Made by a program: the position numbers and the translations under genes
In this document: positions 1 to 8,797 of the stretch, in pieces
Layout: the number at the start of each line of letters is the position of its first letter
How positions within the stretch are numbered: position 1 is the stretch's first letter
The notes under the pieces: model-generated
Told to the model about the DNA's origin: nothing
Databases searched by the model: none
What the model saw: the letters and a program-made list of their open reading frames with translations, nothing else
Assembly: GCA_013812505.1 (NCBI GenBank)
Contig: JACCTH010000021.1
Location: 34,569-98,568, forward strand
Direction: 5' to 3'
DNA from: Acidimicrobiia bacterium
GTDB taxonomy: Bacteria; Actinomycetota; Acidimicrobiia; Spongiisociales; ZC4RG35
Length of the DNA: 64,000 nucleotides

Positions 1-1037
1 ACATTGATCGAAAACCGATTGACCTGGTCTCGACTGATCCCGCGATATGCCCAGGCGGTGGCGATCGCGTCGCCAAAAGACCAGCCACTGTCGACCCGCA
101 CCGCCCCGGCGACCGCTTCGAGCCGTGAAGAAAGCGACCCCAACGAACCAAAGTTGGCCAGGGCTTTGGCGAGTTGGAAAAGGATGTCCTGCTGGTGCCG
201 CATCCGATTGAAGTCCGATGACGCCACGAGTTGCCATTCACCGTTGATCAGCTCCTCGGTGTTTCTAGATCTCGCCCAAGCCAGTGTGGTGGCACCGTCT
301 GCCCAGATACACCCTCCCGGGAGATCGAGCCCGGCGTTGATGTCACGGGCAGGATGTTCGGTGCAAATGCCGGTGCCGCCGAGAGCGTTTACCACCCCCG
401 CAAAACCATCGAAACTGAGCCGGGCAACGTGGTCGATCGGGATACCAGTGAAACCTTCGACCATCAGCGCGATGAGCTCGGTCCCCGAGGCAAAGTCCGT
501 GCAGCCACCCAGTCCGGCGTTGATTCGACTCCAGCCCCCGGTGCAGGGATTCGCGACATAGAGGTCGCGAGGTAACGAAACGAGAATCGGGGCCGCTCCG
601 TCGTTGGGTGCCAGCGCCAGAATGATCGTGTCCGCGCGGACGCCCGACTCGTCGCTGCCAACCCCGAGATAAGCATCGAACATCTCGTCGGGTAGCGGCC
701 GGCCAGCCGCCGCCGGGTTGCTGTATCCCTGCTCGCGTACGACCACGTCGGCAGCGGTCAGCTCGTCGTCGATTGCCGAGTTGGCGAGCTCACTGGCCGC
801 AAACTTCTCCAGGAGAATCCGCTCGGCCTCAGCCAGATCCGCAGCGGCATCGGCCACCTCGGCCGCATCCCGCTCAAGCATCGCGGTCGAGGCACGTTGG
901 AGGTTGAACTCTTCTGTTGCCACTGCCTCGAATGTCAGCCAGATCTGGCTGAAGAAGTATCCGGTGGTTCCGAGGATGACCCCGCCGATCAGGATGACGG
1001 TGGCACGAATCGGATGTCGCAACACATAGCCAAGCAT
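1..1037 (-). CDS. LytR-CpsA-Psr (LCP) family protein, 3' end cut by window edge
   Basis: The frame is open from an ATG at 1037 to the left edge (345 codons, no stop), so the C terminus is missing. One membrane helix spans about residues 10-28, followed by a helical stretch rich in Ala/Glu and then an LCP catalytic domain from about residue 134. I see the family blocks DTIIL (135-139), SLPRDL (153-158) and SRINAGLGGC (169-178). LCP enzymes transfer undecaprenyl-linked glycans such as teichoic acid, capsule or arabinogalactan onto peptidoglycan outside the membrane. GGAGG lies 4 nt before the ATG; an in-frame GTG at 1058 is an alternative start. It may act on the polymer made by the polysaccharide locus at 51-64 kb, but that is inference. 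Confidence 0.85.
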   Translation of the reverse strand, partial: MLGYVLRHPIRATVILIGGVILGTTGYFFSQIWLTFEAVATEEFNLQRASTAMLERDAAEVADAAADLAEAERILLEKFAASELANSAIDDELTAADVVVREQGYSNPAAAGRPLPDEMFDAYLGVGSDESGVRADTIILALAPNDGAAPILVSLPRDLYVANPCTGGWSRINAGLGGCTDFASGTELIALMVEGFTGIPIDHVARLSFDGFAGVVNALGGTGICTEHPARDINAGLDLPGGCIWADGATTLAWARSRNTEELINGEWQLVASSDFNRMRHQQDILFQLAKALANFGSLGSLSSRLEAVAGAVRVDSGWSFGDAIATAWAYRGISRDQVNRFSIN

Positions 1038-1097
1038 CAGGCCTCCGGGGGTGATCACGATGCTATTGCGCGAGCGCCGGCGAACGATGGCAGTCGA

Positions 1098-1493
1098 TTA
1101 CTGAGCGATGAAGACGGTGCCCGTGAAATTGCCCACGACTCGACCATCGTCACGTTCCACCAGCACTCGATAGGTGGCCAGCGTCCGGCCACGGTGGATC
1201 TCGGTTGCGGTAGCGGTCAACTCGTCACCTGGTTTGGAACCGGCCGTGAAGACCATGTGGGTGTCGATCGCAGAGGCGTCAGCCTCGTATGAATTCGAGT
1301 ACAGTGAGAAAGCGCAATCGGCCACGATGAACACCGCGCCGCCATGCGTCGCCCCATGAAAATTGGTGTGGGTTTCGGTGACGGTCATCGCTACTTTCAC
1401 GAAGTCATCGCCAACTTCGACCAGTCGAATCCCAAGGCTGTTCGCGAGCGGATCGGCTTGGAGACGAGCCGATACGCGATCGGCATCGATCAT
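1098..1493 (-). CDS. PaaI-type hotdog-fold thioesterase
   Basis: 131 residues, the usual size of a single-hotdog PaaI/YdiI thioesterase that hydrolyses acyl- or aryl-CoA. The signature is NFHGATHGG (44-52) followed by ADCAF (58-62): Asn44, the HGG turn and Asp59 match the catalytic region of the family. The ATG at 1493 overlaps the stop of the upstream amidotransferase as ATGA, so the two are co-translated. The window also carries a paa epoxidase operon, where PaaI normally rescues stalled CoA intermediates, but this gene is 17 kb from it, so a role there is only a possibility. Confidence 0.85.
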   Translation of the reverse strand: MIDADRVSARLQADPLANSLGIRLVEVGDDFVKVAMTVTETHTNFHGATHGGAVFIVADCAFSLYSNSYEADASAIDTHMVFTAGSKPGDELTATATEIHRGRTLATYRVLVERDDGRVVGNFTGTVFIAQ

Positions 1494-2167
1494 CCCCGTT
1501 CGAGCCAGGCTCGGAAGAACGCCCGGGAGTTGGCATCCAGGGCCGGATCGGCTTCTTCGAGCCGCGAGCTGTAGTCGTCGTAGTCGATCCCAGCCTGGCC
1601 GAGCACCGACCAGTCTTCTTTCCCCCAGCGCTTGGCCAAATCGGAGTCGGCATCGGGATGGAACTGCACCGCCAACGCCGAGCCGGCGCGGAACGCCTGC
1701 GGGTAGAGCTCGCTGTAAGCAAGCAACATCGAACCGGGTGGGTGGTCGAATGTGTCCTGATGCAGGCTGAAAACTCGGCTGCCAAGGGTCTTCATCACCG
1801 GGTCGGCGTCGCCATCCGCGGTCAGCTCCAGATCGATCACATTGGCCTCCGGGCGCTCTGCCCGAAATGCCGACCCACCGAGGGCGGCGGCGAGGAGCTG
1901 GCTTCCGAGGCAGATGCCGAGGACCGGCACGTCCTTTTCGACCAATCCGGCCAGCCAGGTTTTCTCCGCCGCCATCCAGGCGTGGCGATCATCCTCGTAC
2001 GCCCCCATCTCGCCCCCCAACGTCACGACCCGATCGAACGATTCGGCACCCGGGACTGGGTCGCCCCGATGAAGGTGAAACCTGACGGTTTCCGCGCCGA
2101 CGCGATGGAGCTCGTCGTCGAGCCGTCCAGTGGTCTGCTCACAGTGATAGATCACACCTACCCGCAC
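1490..2167 (-). CDS. Class I glutamine amidotransferase-like protein
   Basis: About 225 residues from a GTG at 2167. Longer readings to 2236 would overlap the divergent purC start, so I chose the shorter form. The nucleophile elbow GICLGSQ puts Cys86 in the expected place, and VQFHPD gives His170. The usual glutamate two residues after the histidine is Asp172 here. This is the GMP-synthase-like GATase1 fold; related stand-alone proteins hydrolyse glutamine or gamma-glutamyl compounds. No synthetase domain is attached. It is transcribed away from purC and coupled (ATGA) to the downstream thioesterase. The substrate is unknown. Confidence 0.8.
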   Translation of the reverse strand: MRVGVIYHCEQTTGRLDDELHRVGAETVRFHLHRGDPVPGAESFDRVVTLGGEMGAYEDDRHAWMAAEKTWLAGLVEKDVPVLGICLGSQLLAAALGGSAFRAERPEANVIDLELTADGDADPVMKTLGSRVFSLHQDTFDHPPGSMLLAYSELYPQAFRAGSALAVQFHPDADSDLAKRWGKEDWSVLGQAGIDYDDYSSRLEEADPALDANSRAFFRAWLERG

Positions 2168-2201
2168 GAAGGCAACGGTAACGGCCTTTAGGATCGCGAC
2201 A

Positions 2202-3083
2202 GTGAGAAGGATCGGAGCCGGCAAGGTACGCGACATCTATGACCTCGGCGACGACCGCCTCCTCCTCGTCGCCAGCGATCGGATCAGCGCCTACGACATT
2301 GTCCTCCCTGACCAGATCCCGGACAAGGGGCGAGTGCTCACGGCTATCTCCCGGTACTTCTTCGATCTGCTTGACACCCCCCATCACTATCTGAGCACCG
2401 ACGTCTCGGAGTTTGGTCTCCCGGAATCTGACTGGCCCGCCGATCCCTCGTTCTTTGCCGGGCGATCGATGGTGGTGCGCAAAGCAGAAGTGGTTCCGGT
2501 CGAATGCGTCGTCAGGGGCTATCTCTATGGCTCTTCGTGGCGTGAGTATCAAGCCGGTGGGGGGCCGTCGACCGAGCAGCTTCCACCTGGCTTGCAACTG
2601 GCCGATCGCCTCGCGGAGCCAATCTTCACCCCGTCCACCAAGGCGACCGAGGGACACGACGAGAACCTCGACGAAGCCGGCGCTCGCAAATTGATCGGCG
2701 ATGACCTGTACGAAGAGCTCAAAGCGCGTTCGCTCGAGATCTACCACAAGGCTGCCGAGCACTCTGCCGACCGTGGCGTGATCCTGGCCGACACCAAGTT
2801 CGAATTCGGCCACTTCGGCGGCGAGCTCATCCTCATCGACGAAGTGCTCACTCCCGATTCCTCCCGCTATTGGCCACGCGACGAATGGAAGCCGGGCAGC
2901 GACGTTCCTTCGTTCGACAAGCAGTACGTCCGCGATTGGCTCGATCAGGCCCAGTGGGACCATCATCCACCCGCCCCCCATCTCCCGCCGGAGGTGATCG
3001 AAGGCACCCGGGACCGATATATCGAAGCGCACGATCGCATCACCGATTCGAAGTTCTCCGACTATCTCGCGGAGCATTCGTGA
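2202..3083 (+). CDS. purC: Phosphoribosylaminoimidazole-succinocarboxamide synthase (SAICAR synthetase)
   Basis: 293 residues, matching the longer (about 290-300 aa) form of PurC found in many bacteria. It joins CAIR and L-aspartate using ATP. Visible blocks are GKVRDIYDLGDD (7-18), ASDRISAYDIVLPDQIPDKG in the first 45 residues, VECVVRGYLYGS, STKATEGHDEN and the acidic metal/substrate block LADTKFEFG followed by LIDEVLTPDSSRYW. The start is GTG at 2202 with AGGA about 8 nt upstream. It heads the purine operon and its TGA overlaps the purS GTG (GTGA). Confidence 0.97.
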   Translation: MRRIGAGKVRDIYDLGDDRLLLVASDRISAYDIVLPDQIPDKGRVLTAISRYFFDLLDTPHHYLSTDVSEFGLPESDWPADPSFFAGRSMVVRKAEVVPVECVVRGYLYGSSWREYQAGGGPSTEQLPPGLQLADRLAEPIFTPSTKATEGHDENLDEAGARKLIGDDLYEELKARSLEIYHKAAEHSADRGVILADTKFEFGHFGGELILIDEVLTPDSSRYWPRDEWKPGSDVPSFDKQYVRDWLDQAQWDHHPPAPHLPPEVIEGTRDRYIEAHDRITDSKFSDYLAEHS

Positions 3084-3322
3084 AGGTGACCGTCGCCATC
3101 ACCAGGCGCCCGGAGATTGCTGATCCGCAGGGCACCACGGTGCGGCGCGCCTTGCATGACCTCGGCTTTGCGGAGGTTGACACGGTCCGCTTCGATCGGC
3201 TGCTGACGCTTGAGGTTGACGGTTCCGATAGCGAGACGATCCGCCAACGGGTGGAGGAGATGTGCGAGAGGCTGCTGGCTAATCCCGTTCTCGAAGACTT
3301 CGTGGTGGAGGTCGACCGCTGA
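3080..3322 (+). CDS. purS: Phosphoribosylformylglycinamidine synthase subunit PurS
   Basis: 80 residues from GTG 3080, typical of PurS. Recognisable features are the start VKVTVAITRRPEIADPQG, then RALHDLGF and the C-terminal NPVLEDFVVEV. PurS bridges the PurQ glutaminase and PurL synthetase in the three-part FGAM synthase, helping to move ammonia between them. It lies between purC (GTGA overlap) and purQ, whose best start is a CTG in a CTGA overlap with this stop. Confidence 0.95.
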   Translation: MKVTVAITRRPEIADPQGTTVRRALHDLGFAEVDTVRFDRLLTLEVDGSDSETIRQRVEEMCERLLANPVLEDFVVEVDR

Positions 3323-3963
3323 CCCGTGTCGCCATCGCGGTCTTTCCGGGGACCAATTGCGAGCAGGACGTCGCCGAAGCCCTGACCAATTTGGGCGCCG
3401 CAACCGATCTCGTCTGGCACGCCGAATCGTCGCTTGCAGCCTTCGACGCGGTAGTGCTGCCCGGCGGTTTTGCCCATGGCGACTATCTCCGAACCGGTGC
3501 GATCGCGGCGCTGTCGCCGATCATGGCCGCGGTCGCCGGGATGGCACAGGCGGGGCGGCCAGTCCTGGGGATTTGCAATGGCTTTCAAGTCTTGTGCGAG
3601 GCCGGCCTGCTCCCCGGCGCCCTGATCGCCAATCGTGACCTTGCCTTCATCTGCCGTTCGATTGAGGTAGCGGTCGTTGACTCGGGTTCCATGTTGACGG
3701 CCGGGCTCGAACCCGGTGAGGTGCTGCGGTTGCCGCTCAATTCCTATGAGGGCAATTACGTCGACCCGAGCGAGATTGGCCGAGTGGTCCTCAGCTATCG
3801 CGAAGACCCCAACGGGTCACAGAACGCCGCCGCCGCGATCGCCAACGCCGCGGGCAACGTCGTTGGGATCATGCCCCACCCCGAGCGGGCCAGTGCCGAA
3901 TGGCTGGGATCGGTCGACGGCAATCGCCTGCTCGACTCATTCCTCAAAGCCGCCGCGGCATGA
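3319..3963 (+). CDS. purQ: Phosphoribosylformylglycinamidine synthase, glutaminase subunit PurQ (CTG start)
   Basis: 214 residues when started at CTG 3319, which restores the conserved N terminus [17 protein letters not shown]. The first in-frame conventional start is ATG 3391, which would delete the first beta strand and the FPGTNC motif. GGAGG (3307-3311) sits 7 nt before the CTG and the codon overlaps the purS stop as CTGA. The catalytic triad is visible: Cys86 in GICNGFQ, and His187 and Glu189 in MPHPERAS. PurQ releases ammonia from glutamine for PurL. It overlaps purL by ATGA. Confidence 0.95.
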   Translation: MTRVAIAVFPGTNCEQDVAEALTNLGAATDLVWHAESSLAAFDAVVLPGGFAHGDYLRTGAIAALSPIMAAVAGMAQAGRPVLGICNGFQVLCEAGLLPGALIANRDLAFICRSIEVAVVDSGSMLTAGLEPGEVLRLPLNSYEGNYVDPSEIGRVVLSYREDPNGSQNAAAAIANAAGNVVGIMPHPERASAEWLGSVDGNRLLDSFLKAAAA

Positions 3964-6149
3964 CGCTCGACCAGGAGGAGCTTTCGGAGGAGACGGCTCC
4001 AACTCTCCACGGCCAGCTCGGCCTCACCAATGATGAATATCAACGCATCGTCGGCATGCTCGACCGCGAGCCCCGGCCGGCGGAGCTGGCGATGTTCTCG
4101 GTTATGTGGTCCGAGCACTGTTCCTACAAGTCGTCGCGAGCGCATCTGGGTCGCTTTCCGACGGAAGCTCCTTGGGTGGTGGTCGGACCCGGCGAGAATG
4201 CCGGCGTCGTCGACATCGGCGACGGATGGCTTGTGGCCATACGGATCGAGAGTCACAACCATCCCTCCTTTGTGGAGCCCTTTCAGGGCGCCGCCACCGG
4301 GGTAGGGGGGATAATCCGGGACATCTTCACGATGGGGGCGCGGCCCATCGCCCTTTGGGACTCGCTCCGCTTTGGTCCCCAGGATCAACCCCACAATCGC
4401 TACCTGTTCCGGGGCGTGGTCAGTGGCATCGCCTCCTATGGGAACGCGGTTGGCGTTCCGACGGTGGGCGGCGAGGTGGCCTTCGCCGAGCACTACTCCT
4501 CCAATCCCCTCGTCAATGTCATGTGCCTGGGTCTCCTCCGCGCCGAGGATTTGGTGCTGGCTACGACCGGTCGTCCCGGCAACAGGGCGGTCTTGCTCGG
4601 AGCGGCTACCGGCCGCGATGGAATTGGCGGGGCTTCGGTGCTGGCCTCGGCTTCCTTTGACGAGGTCGCGGCCCGAAAGCGGCCCTCGGTGCAGGTGGGA
4701 GATCCCTTTCTCGAGAAGAAGCTGATCGAGGCATGCCTCGAGCTTTATGAGCGCGACCTCGTGATCGGGATCCAGGATCTCGGCGCCGGCGGGCTCTCCT
4801 GTGCGATCTCGGAGCCGACCTCGCGGGCTGGGACGGGGATCGACGTCGATCTCGATCGGGTGCACACCCGTGAATCCGGCATGACCGCTCCCGAGCTTTT
4901 GATGTCCGAATCGCAAGAACGCATGCTGGCGTTCGTCGAGCCTGCGCTGGTCGACGACGTGTTGGCGGTCGCAGCGAGATGGGAGATCGACGCGTCGGAG
5001 ATCGGCACCGTTACCGAGAGCTCGGAAGTTCGGGTCGTCGCCGGCGGTGAACCCGTCGCCCAATTGCCCGCGACTGCGCTGACGCTCGACGCTCCCCGCT
5101 ACGACCGGCCTCTCGGCGCGCCATCGTGGATGGAGGACCTCTGGTCGAACACCGTCCATTTCGTGCAGCCGCCCGACATCGCCGGCTCAGTCCTCCAGCT
5201 CCTGGCTGAGCCGGAGCTGGGCTCGAAAGCAAGGATCTTTGAGCAATACGACCACATGCTTTTCCTCAACACCGTCGTCGGGCCGGGTCATGACGCCACG
5301 TTGCTCAGGGTCAAAGGCACTCAAAAGGGCCTCGCGGTGTCGACTGACGGGGACGGCCGGTTGTGCTACCTCGATCCGCTTCGAGGAGGTTCCCGCCTGG
5401 TTTGGGAAGCCGCGCTCAATGTGGCGTTGCTGGGGGCCGAGCCCATGGCCGTGGTCGACAATTTGAACTTTGGCAATCCGGAGAAGCCCGACGTCATGTG
5501 GCAGTTCCGAGAGGTGGTGGAAGGAATCGCCCAGGCTTGCGAATTCCTGGGCATTCCCGTTGTCGGGGGGAATGTCTCCTTCTACAACGAGACCTCGGGC
5601 CTCGACATCTACCCGACACCGGTGATCGGCATGCTGGGTTTGATCGAGGAACTGCTATTGCCGCCACCAAGGCTCGATCGAGCCGAAGAAGGGATGGCGA
5701 TCTGGATCGTCGGCACTGACTGGGCCGTCAACCTGGCTGGATCAGTGTTTGAGAAGGTCACCTTCGGCCATGTCGGAGGGCGGCCATCGGCACCGGACCC
5801 GACCATGGGTCGGGCAGTGCTGGGTACGGCCCGACGTCTCGCGGCCGCCGGAGCCCCCGTGTTGCACGACATCTCCTCGGGAGGGTTGGCCATCGCCCTC
5901 GCCGAGATCTGCATTGCCTCGGGAGTCGGTGCTGACATCAGCTACAACGATTGGCGCCACCTCTTCTCGGAGGACCCCCATCGTTTCCTGGTGGTGGCGC
6001 CAGAGTCGGTGGAGGCGAACGACCTCGCTCAAGACGAAGGTGCTCCGATCCAGCGACTGGGATCGATGGGGGGAGCTGAGCTCCGCCTCGGGCGCTTTAC
6101 GCTCGACGTCGATGCGATGAGCGACGTCTTCAACTCGAACTTCGCATGA
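3960..6149 (+). CDS. purL: Phosphoribosylformylglycinamidine synthase, synthetase subunit PurL
   Basis: 729 residues, the size of small-form PurL. It converts FGAR, ATP and ammonia to FGAM. I see [11 protein letters not shown] with catalytic His53, [48 protein letters not shown] and the C-terminal half [19 protein letters not shown] and [13 protein letters not shown]. The start is ATG 3960 in an ATGA overlap with purQ; the frame runs further upstream but only inside purQ. Its stop overlaps the next gene by ATGA, which couples an ABC exporter to the purine operon. Confidence 0.97.
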   Translation: MTLDQEELSEETAPTLHGQLGLTNDEYQRIVGMLDREPRPAELAMFSVMWSEHCSYKSSRAHLGRFPTEAPWVVVGPGENAGVVDIGDGWLVAIRIESHNHPSFVEPFQGAATGVGGIIRDIFTMGARPIALWDSLRFGPQDQPHNRYLFRGVVSGIASYGNAVGVPTVGGEVAFAEHYSSNPLVNVMCLGLLRAEDLVLATTGRPGNRAVLLGAATGRDGIGGASVLASASFDEVAARKRPSVQVGDPFLEKKLIEACLELYERDLVIGIQDLGAGGLSCAISEPTSRAGTGIDVDLDRVHTRESGMTAPELLMSESQERMLAFVEPALVDDVLAVAARWEIDASEIGTVTESSEVRVVAGGEPVAQLPATALTLDAPRYDRPLGAPSWMEDLWSNTVHFVQPPDIAGSVLQLLAEPELGSKARIFEQYDHMLFLNTVVGPGHDATLLRVKGTQKGLAVSTDGDGRLCYLDPLRGGSRLVWEAALNVALLGAEPMAVVDNLNFGNPEKPDVMWQFREVVEGIAQACEFLGIPVVGGNVSFYNETSGLDIYPTPVIGMLGLIEELLLPPPRLDRAEEGMAIWIVGTDWAVNLAGSVFEKVTFGHVGGRPSAPDPTMGRAVLGTARRLAAAGAPVLHDISSGGLAIALAEICIASGVGADISYNDWRHLFSEDPHRFLVVAPESVEANDLAQDEGAPIQRLGSMGGAELRLGRFTLDVDAMSDVFNSNFA

Positions 6150-7906
6150 AGGGCCCGCTCGCCCGGCTTTGGCAATACGCGGGCCCGTATCGCTCGCGAG
6201 TGGTGAAGGCGACGACCTTCAGCGTTTTCAACAAGCTGGCCGACGTTCTCCCTGAGCTGGTGATTGGCGCCGCGGTCGACGTCGTGGTGCGTGGCGCCGA
6301 TTCGCTGGTTGGTCGCGCCTTCGGGATTGCCGACCGGTTCGGTCAGTTGATGGTCCTGGCGGGGATCAACTTCGCGATTTGGCTGATCGAATCGATCACC
6401 GAGTACATCGCCTCGCTCGAATGGCGGAACCTGGCCCAAACCATCGAGCACGAGGTGCGCATGGATGCCTACCGCCATGTGCAAGAGCTCGAGCAGGCTT
6501 GGTTCGAGGACCGCTCGACCGGCGGCCTTCTCTCAATCCTCAACGACGACGTCAACCAGTTGGAGCGATTCCTCGACATCGGCGCCTCGGATCTGATCCG
6601 AACCTTTGTCAATGTGGTGTTCGTCGGATTGGTCTTCTTCATCTCAGCTCCGCTCGTTGGGGTTGTCGCGTTCCTCCCGATCCCGCTGATCGTGTGGGGA
6701 TCGATCCTCTACCAATCCCGGCTCTCGCCGCGCTATCAAGCAGTCCGCGAGGCGGCCGGCGACCTGGGGGCGCTCTTGGCGAACAACCTCTCCGGCATCA
6801 CCACGGTGCGCGCCTTCTCGGCCGAGGAACACGAGTCGGAGCGAGTGGCAGAAGCGTCGAACCGCTATCGATTTGCCAATCGTGACGCCATCCGCCTGTC
6901 GTCAGCCTTCGTCCCCATCATCCGGCTGGCCATCCTGGCGGGTTTCACTTTGACCTTGATCCTCGGTGGCCGGGCCACTCTCAACGGGACGATGGAAGTG
7001 GGCATCTTCTCGGTACTCGTCTATATGACCCAAAGGCTCCTATGGCCGTTGACCCGGCTGGGAGAGACGCTCGATCTCTACCAGCGGGCTATGGCCTCGA
7101 CCCGCCGGCTGCTCGATCTTCTGGCGGTCAAGCCCACGATCCTCGCCGGATCGAGGAGGCTTCCCGACGACACTCCGGGAGCGATCCGCTTCGAGGGCGT
7201 CTCCTTCGCCTATGCCGATTCCCGGCCTGTGCTCGAGGATCTTGAGCTCGACGTCCCGGCCGGGGAGACGCACGCGATCGTCGGCGCTACCGGGGCGGGT
7301 AAATCAACGTTGGTCAAACTGCTTCTCCGCCTCTATGAGCCCATCCAGGGCCGAATCACTTTCGACGACGTCGATCTGCGCGACCTCACCTTCGAGTCAC
7401 TTCGGGGAGCGATCGGTTACGTCGGCCAGGACGTGTTCCTATTTCAGGGCACGGTCTACGAGAACCTGGCCTATGGGAAACCGGGCGCTGCCGAAAGCGA
7501 GATCACCCTGGCAGCCGACCTCGCCGAAGCCAGTGAGTTCATCGACGACCTGCCCCACCGTTATGACACTGTGGTTGGCGAGCGCGGGCAGAAGCTCTCT
7601 GGCGGCCAGCGCCAGCGCTTGTCAATTGCTCGCGCCATCCTGAGGGAGCCGGCGGTGCTGGTGCTCGACGAAGCCACCTCGTCGGTCGACAACGAGACCG
7701 AGGCCGCGATCCAGCATTCGCTCGACATCGTCGGCAAAGACCGCACCGTCATCGTTATCGCCCACCGCCTTTCGACGGTGCGAAATGCCGACCGCATCCA
7801 TGTCATCTCCAACGGACGGGTGACCGAGTCCGGCACCCACGACGAGCTCGTCGCCCGCGACGGCCTTTATGCCGCGCTTTGGCGGGTCCAAACCGGCGAG
7901 CGTTAA
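6146..7906 (+). CDS. ABC exporter half-transporter (membrane domain fused to ATPase)
   Basis: 586 residues with an N-terminal six-helix type I exporter domain (about 20-310) and a C-terminal nucleotide-binding domain (about 345-580). ATPase motifs are GATGAGKST (Walker A), [11 protein letters not shown] (Q-loop), [16 protein letters not shown] (signature), [12 protein letters not shown] (Walker B plus D-loop) and [10 protein letters not shown] (H-loop), so it should be catalytically competent as a homodimer or with a partner. Such proteins export lipids, peptides or drugs; the substrate cannot be read from sequence. It is translationally coupled to purL through ATGA, an unusual neighbour. Confidence 0.93.
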   Translation: MKGPLARLWQYAGPYRSRVVKATTFSVFNKLADVLPELVIGAAVDVVVRGADSLVGRAFGIADRFGQLMVLAGINFAIWLIESITEYIASLEWRNLAQTIEHEVRMDAYRHVQELEQAWFEDRSTGGLLSILNDDVNQLERFLDIGASDLIRTFVNVVFVGLVFFISAPLVGVVAFLPIPLIVWGSILYQSRLSPRYQAVREAAGDLGALLANNLSGITTVRAFSAEEHESERVAEASNRYRFANRDAIRLSSAFVPIIRLAILAGFTLTLILGGRATLNGTMEVGIFSVLVYMTQRLLWPLTRLGETLDLYQRAMASTRRLLDLLAVKPTILAGSRRLPDDTPGAIRFEGVSFAYADSRPVLEDLELDVPAGETHAIVGATGAGKSTLVKLLLRLYEPIQGRITFDDVDLRDLTFESLRGAIGYVGQDVFLFQGTVYENLAYGKPGAAESEITLAADLAEASEFIDDLPHRYDTVVGERGQKLSGGQRQRLSIARAILREPAVLVLDEATSSVDNETEAAIQHSLDIVGKDRTVIVIAHRLSTVRNADRIHVISNGRVTESGTHDELVARDGLYAALWRVQTGER

Positions 7907-7970
7907 TCGTGGGTCGGGGCGCCCAAATGCACATGGCCGCAAACTTTCATGGGCCGGTAGATTGAGGCCG

Positions 7971-8777
7971 GTGAAGGGGTGGCAAGCGGGACTGATCCAT
8001 TGGCGCGAGCCGAGGGCAATAAGAGCTCTGGCGGTCTTGGTTGCGGCGTCAATGGCATTCTTTGGCTCGACGGTTACTGCCGCGGCAACGGTCAACCCCT
8101 ATGAATCTTCACGTATCGGCGTCGTGGGTTGCTCCAACACCGCCGACATTCTCAGCCGTTACGCAGGCAGCAGCGCCGTCGACAATGTTTGGTTTGACAA
8201 CATCAATTACGGAGGCGGTCACCTCGCCGTCTGGGCCGACATCGAGGGCCAGGGGGCCTCGTATTGGACGAGTTTCCAAGACAATTTGGAAACCTACGGC
8301 GCCTCCTCGGTTTGGGTGCAAGTTTGTATCCGTGACAACTGGACCTCAGCCAGCGGCATGACCGAAGAACAGCAGGCTTTGCTCACCACCGTGGTGGACC
8401 ATATTCGGGAACTGACTTCGCCGACTATTGACATATACGTTTCACCACTTAACAGCTACCTGATTCACAGTTGCGATCTCATCGGCCCCTACAGCGTGGA
8501 CAACTCCATCGAGCTGGCCGATTGGGCGGCCAGCACCGGCCTGGGGCTGCGCGGTCCCGATATCGGGCCGCTGACTCCCCAAATGTTGGCGCCCGACGGT
8601 TGTCATCCACGAGGAGAGGGAAGGACCCTGGGCGGCCAACAGATCGCCGCCTTCTTTGATCAGGTCGACACCGCGTCGGCACCTGGCTCTCCGGATGCCT
8701 ACCTGTTGTGGCTACAGGGCGAGCTGGGGAACCGCTGGCTTTGCTCATCGACGTTGCGCGCCGCTGGCTTGCCTTAA
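7971..8777 (+). CDS. Secreted SGNH/GDSL-like hydrolase-fold protein
   Basis: 268 residues from GTG 7971. A hydrophobic signal segment covers about residues 17-39. The mature part starts with RIGVVGCSNTADI, where Gly53-Cys54-Ser55-Asn56-Thr57 resembles the GDS block with Ser55 as nucleophile. Near the end APDGCHP gives Asp209-x-x-His212, the DxxH block of SGNH hydrolases. Several further cysteines fit an extracellular protein. I infer a secreted esterase or acetyl-hydrolase-like protein; the family match is by motif only. It sits between an ABC exporter and purF, with 64 nt upstream in which I see no clear promoter. Confidence 0.6.
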   Translation: MKGWQAGLIHWREPRAIRALAVLVAASMAFFGSTVTAAATVNPYESSRIGVVGCSNTADILSRYAGSSAVDNVWFDNINYGGGHLAVWADIEGQGASYWTSFQDNLETYGASSVWVQVCIRDNWTSASGMTEEQQALLTTVVDHIRELTSPTIDIYVSPLNSYLIHSCDLIGPYSVDNSIELADWAASTGLGLRGPDIGPLTPQMLAPDGCHPRGEGRTLGGQQIAAFFDQVDTASAPGSPDAYLLWLQGELGNRWLCSSTLRAAGLP

Positions 8778-8797
8778 CGCTTCCGTAGCATGGGGAA

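Noticed and set aside
4..561. Rightward 185-codon frame at the left edge
   Set aside because: Antisense to the LCP-family gene, whose motifs are intact on the other strand.
2139..3077. Leftward 312-codon frame opposite purC
   Set aside because: Shadow of purC; no family features and it conflicts with a certain gene.
3795..5159. Long leftward frame (454 codons) opposite purQ/purL
   Set aside because: Antisense shadow of purL; Arg/His-rich with no recognisable motif, while the other strand encodes an intact PurL.
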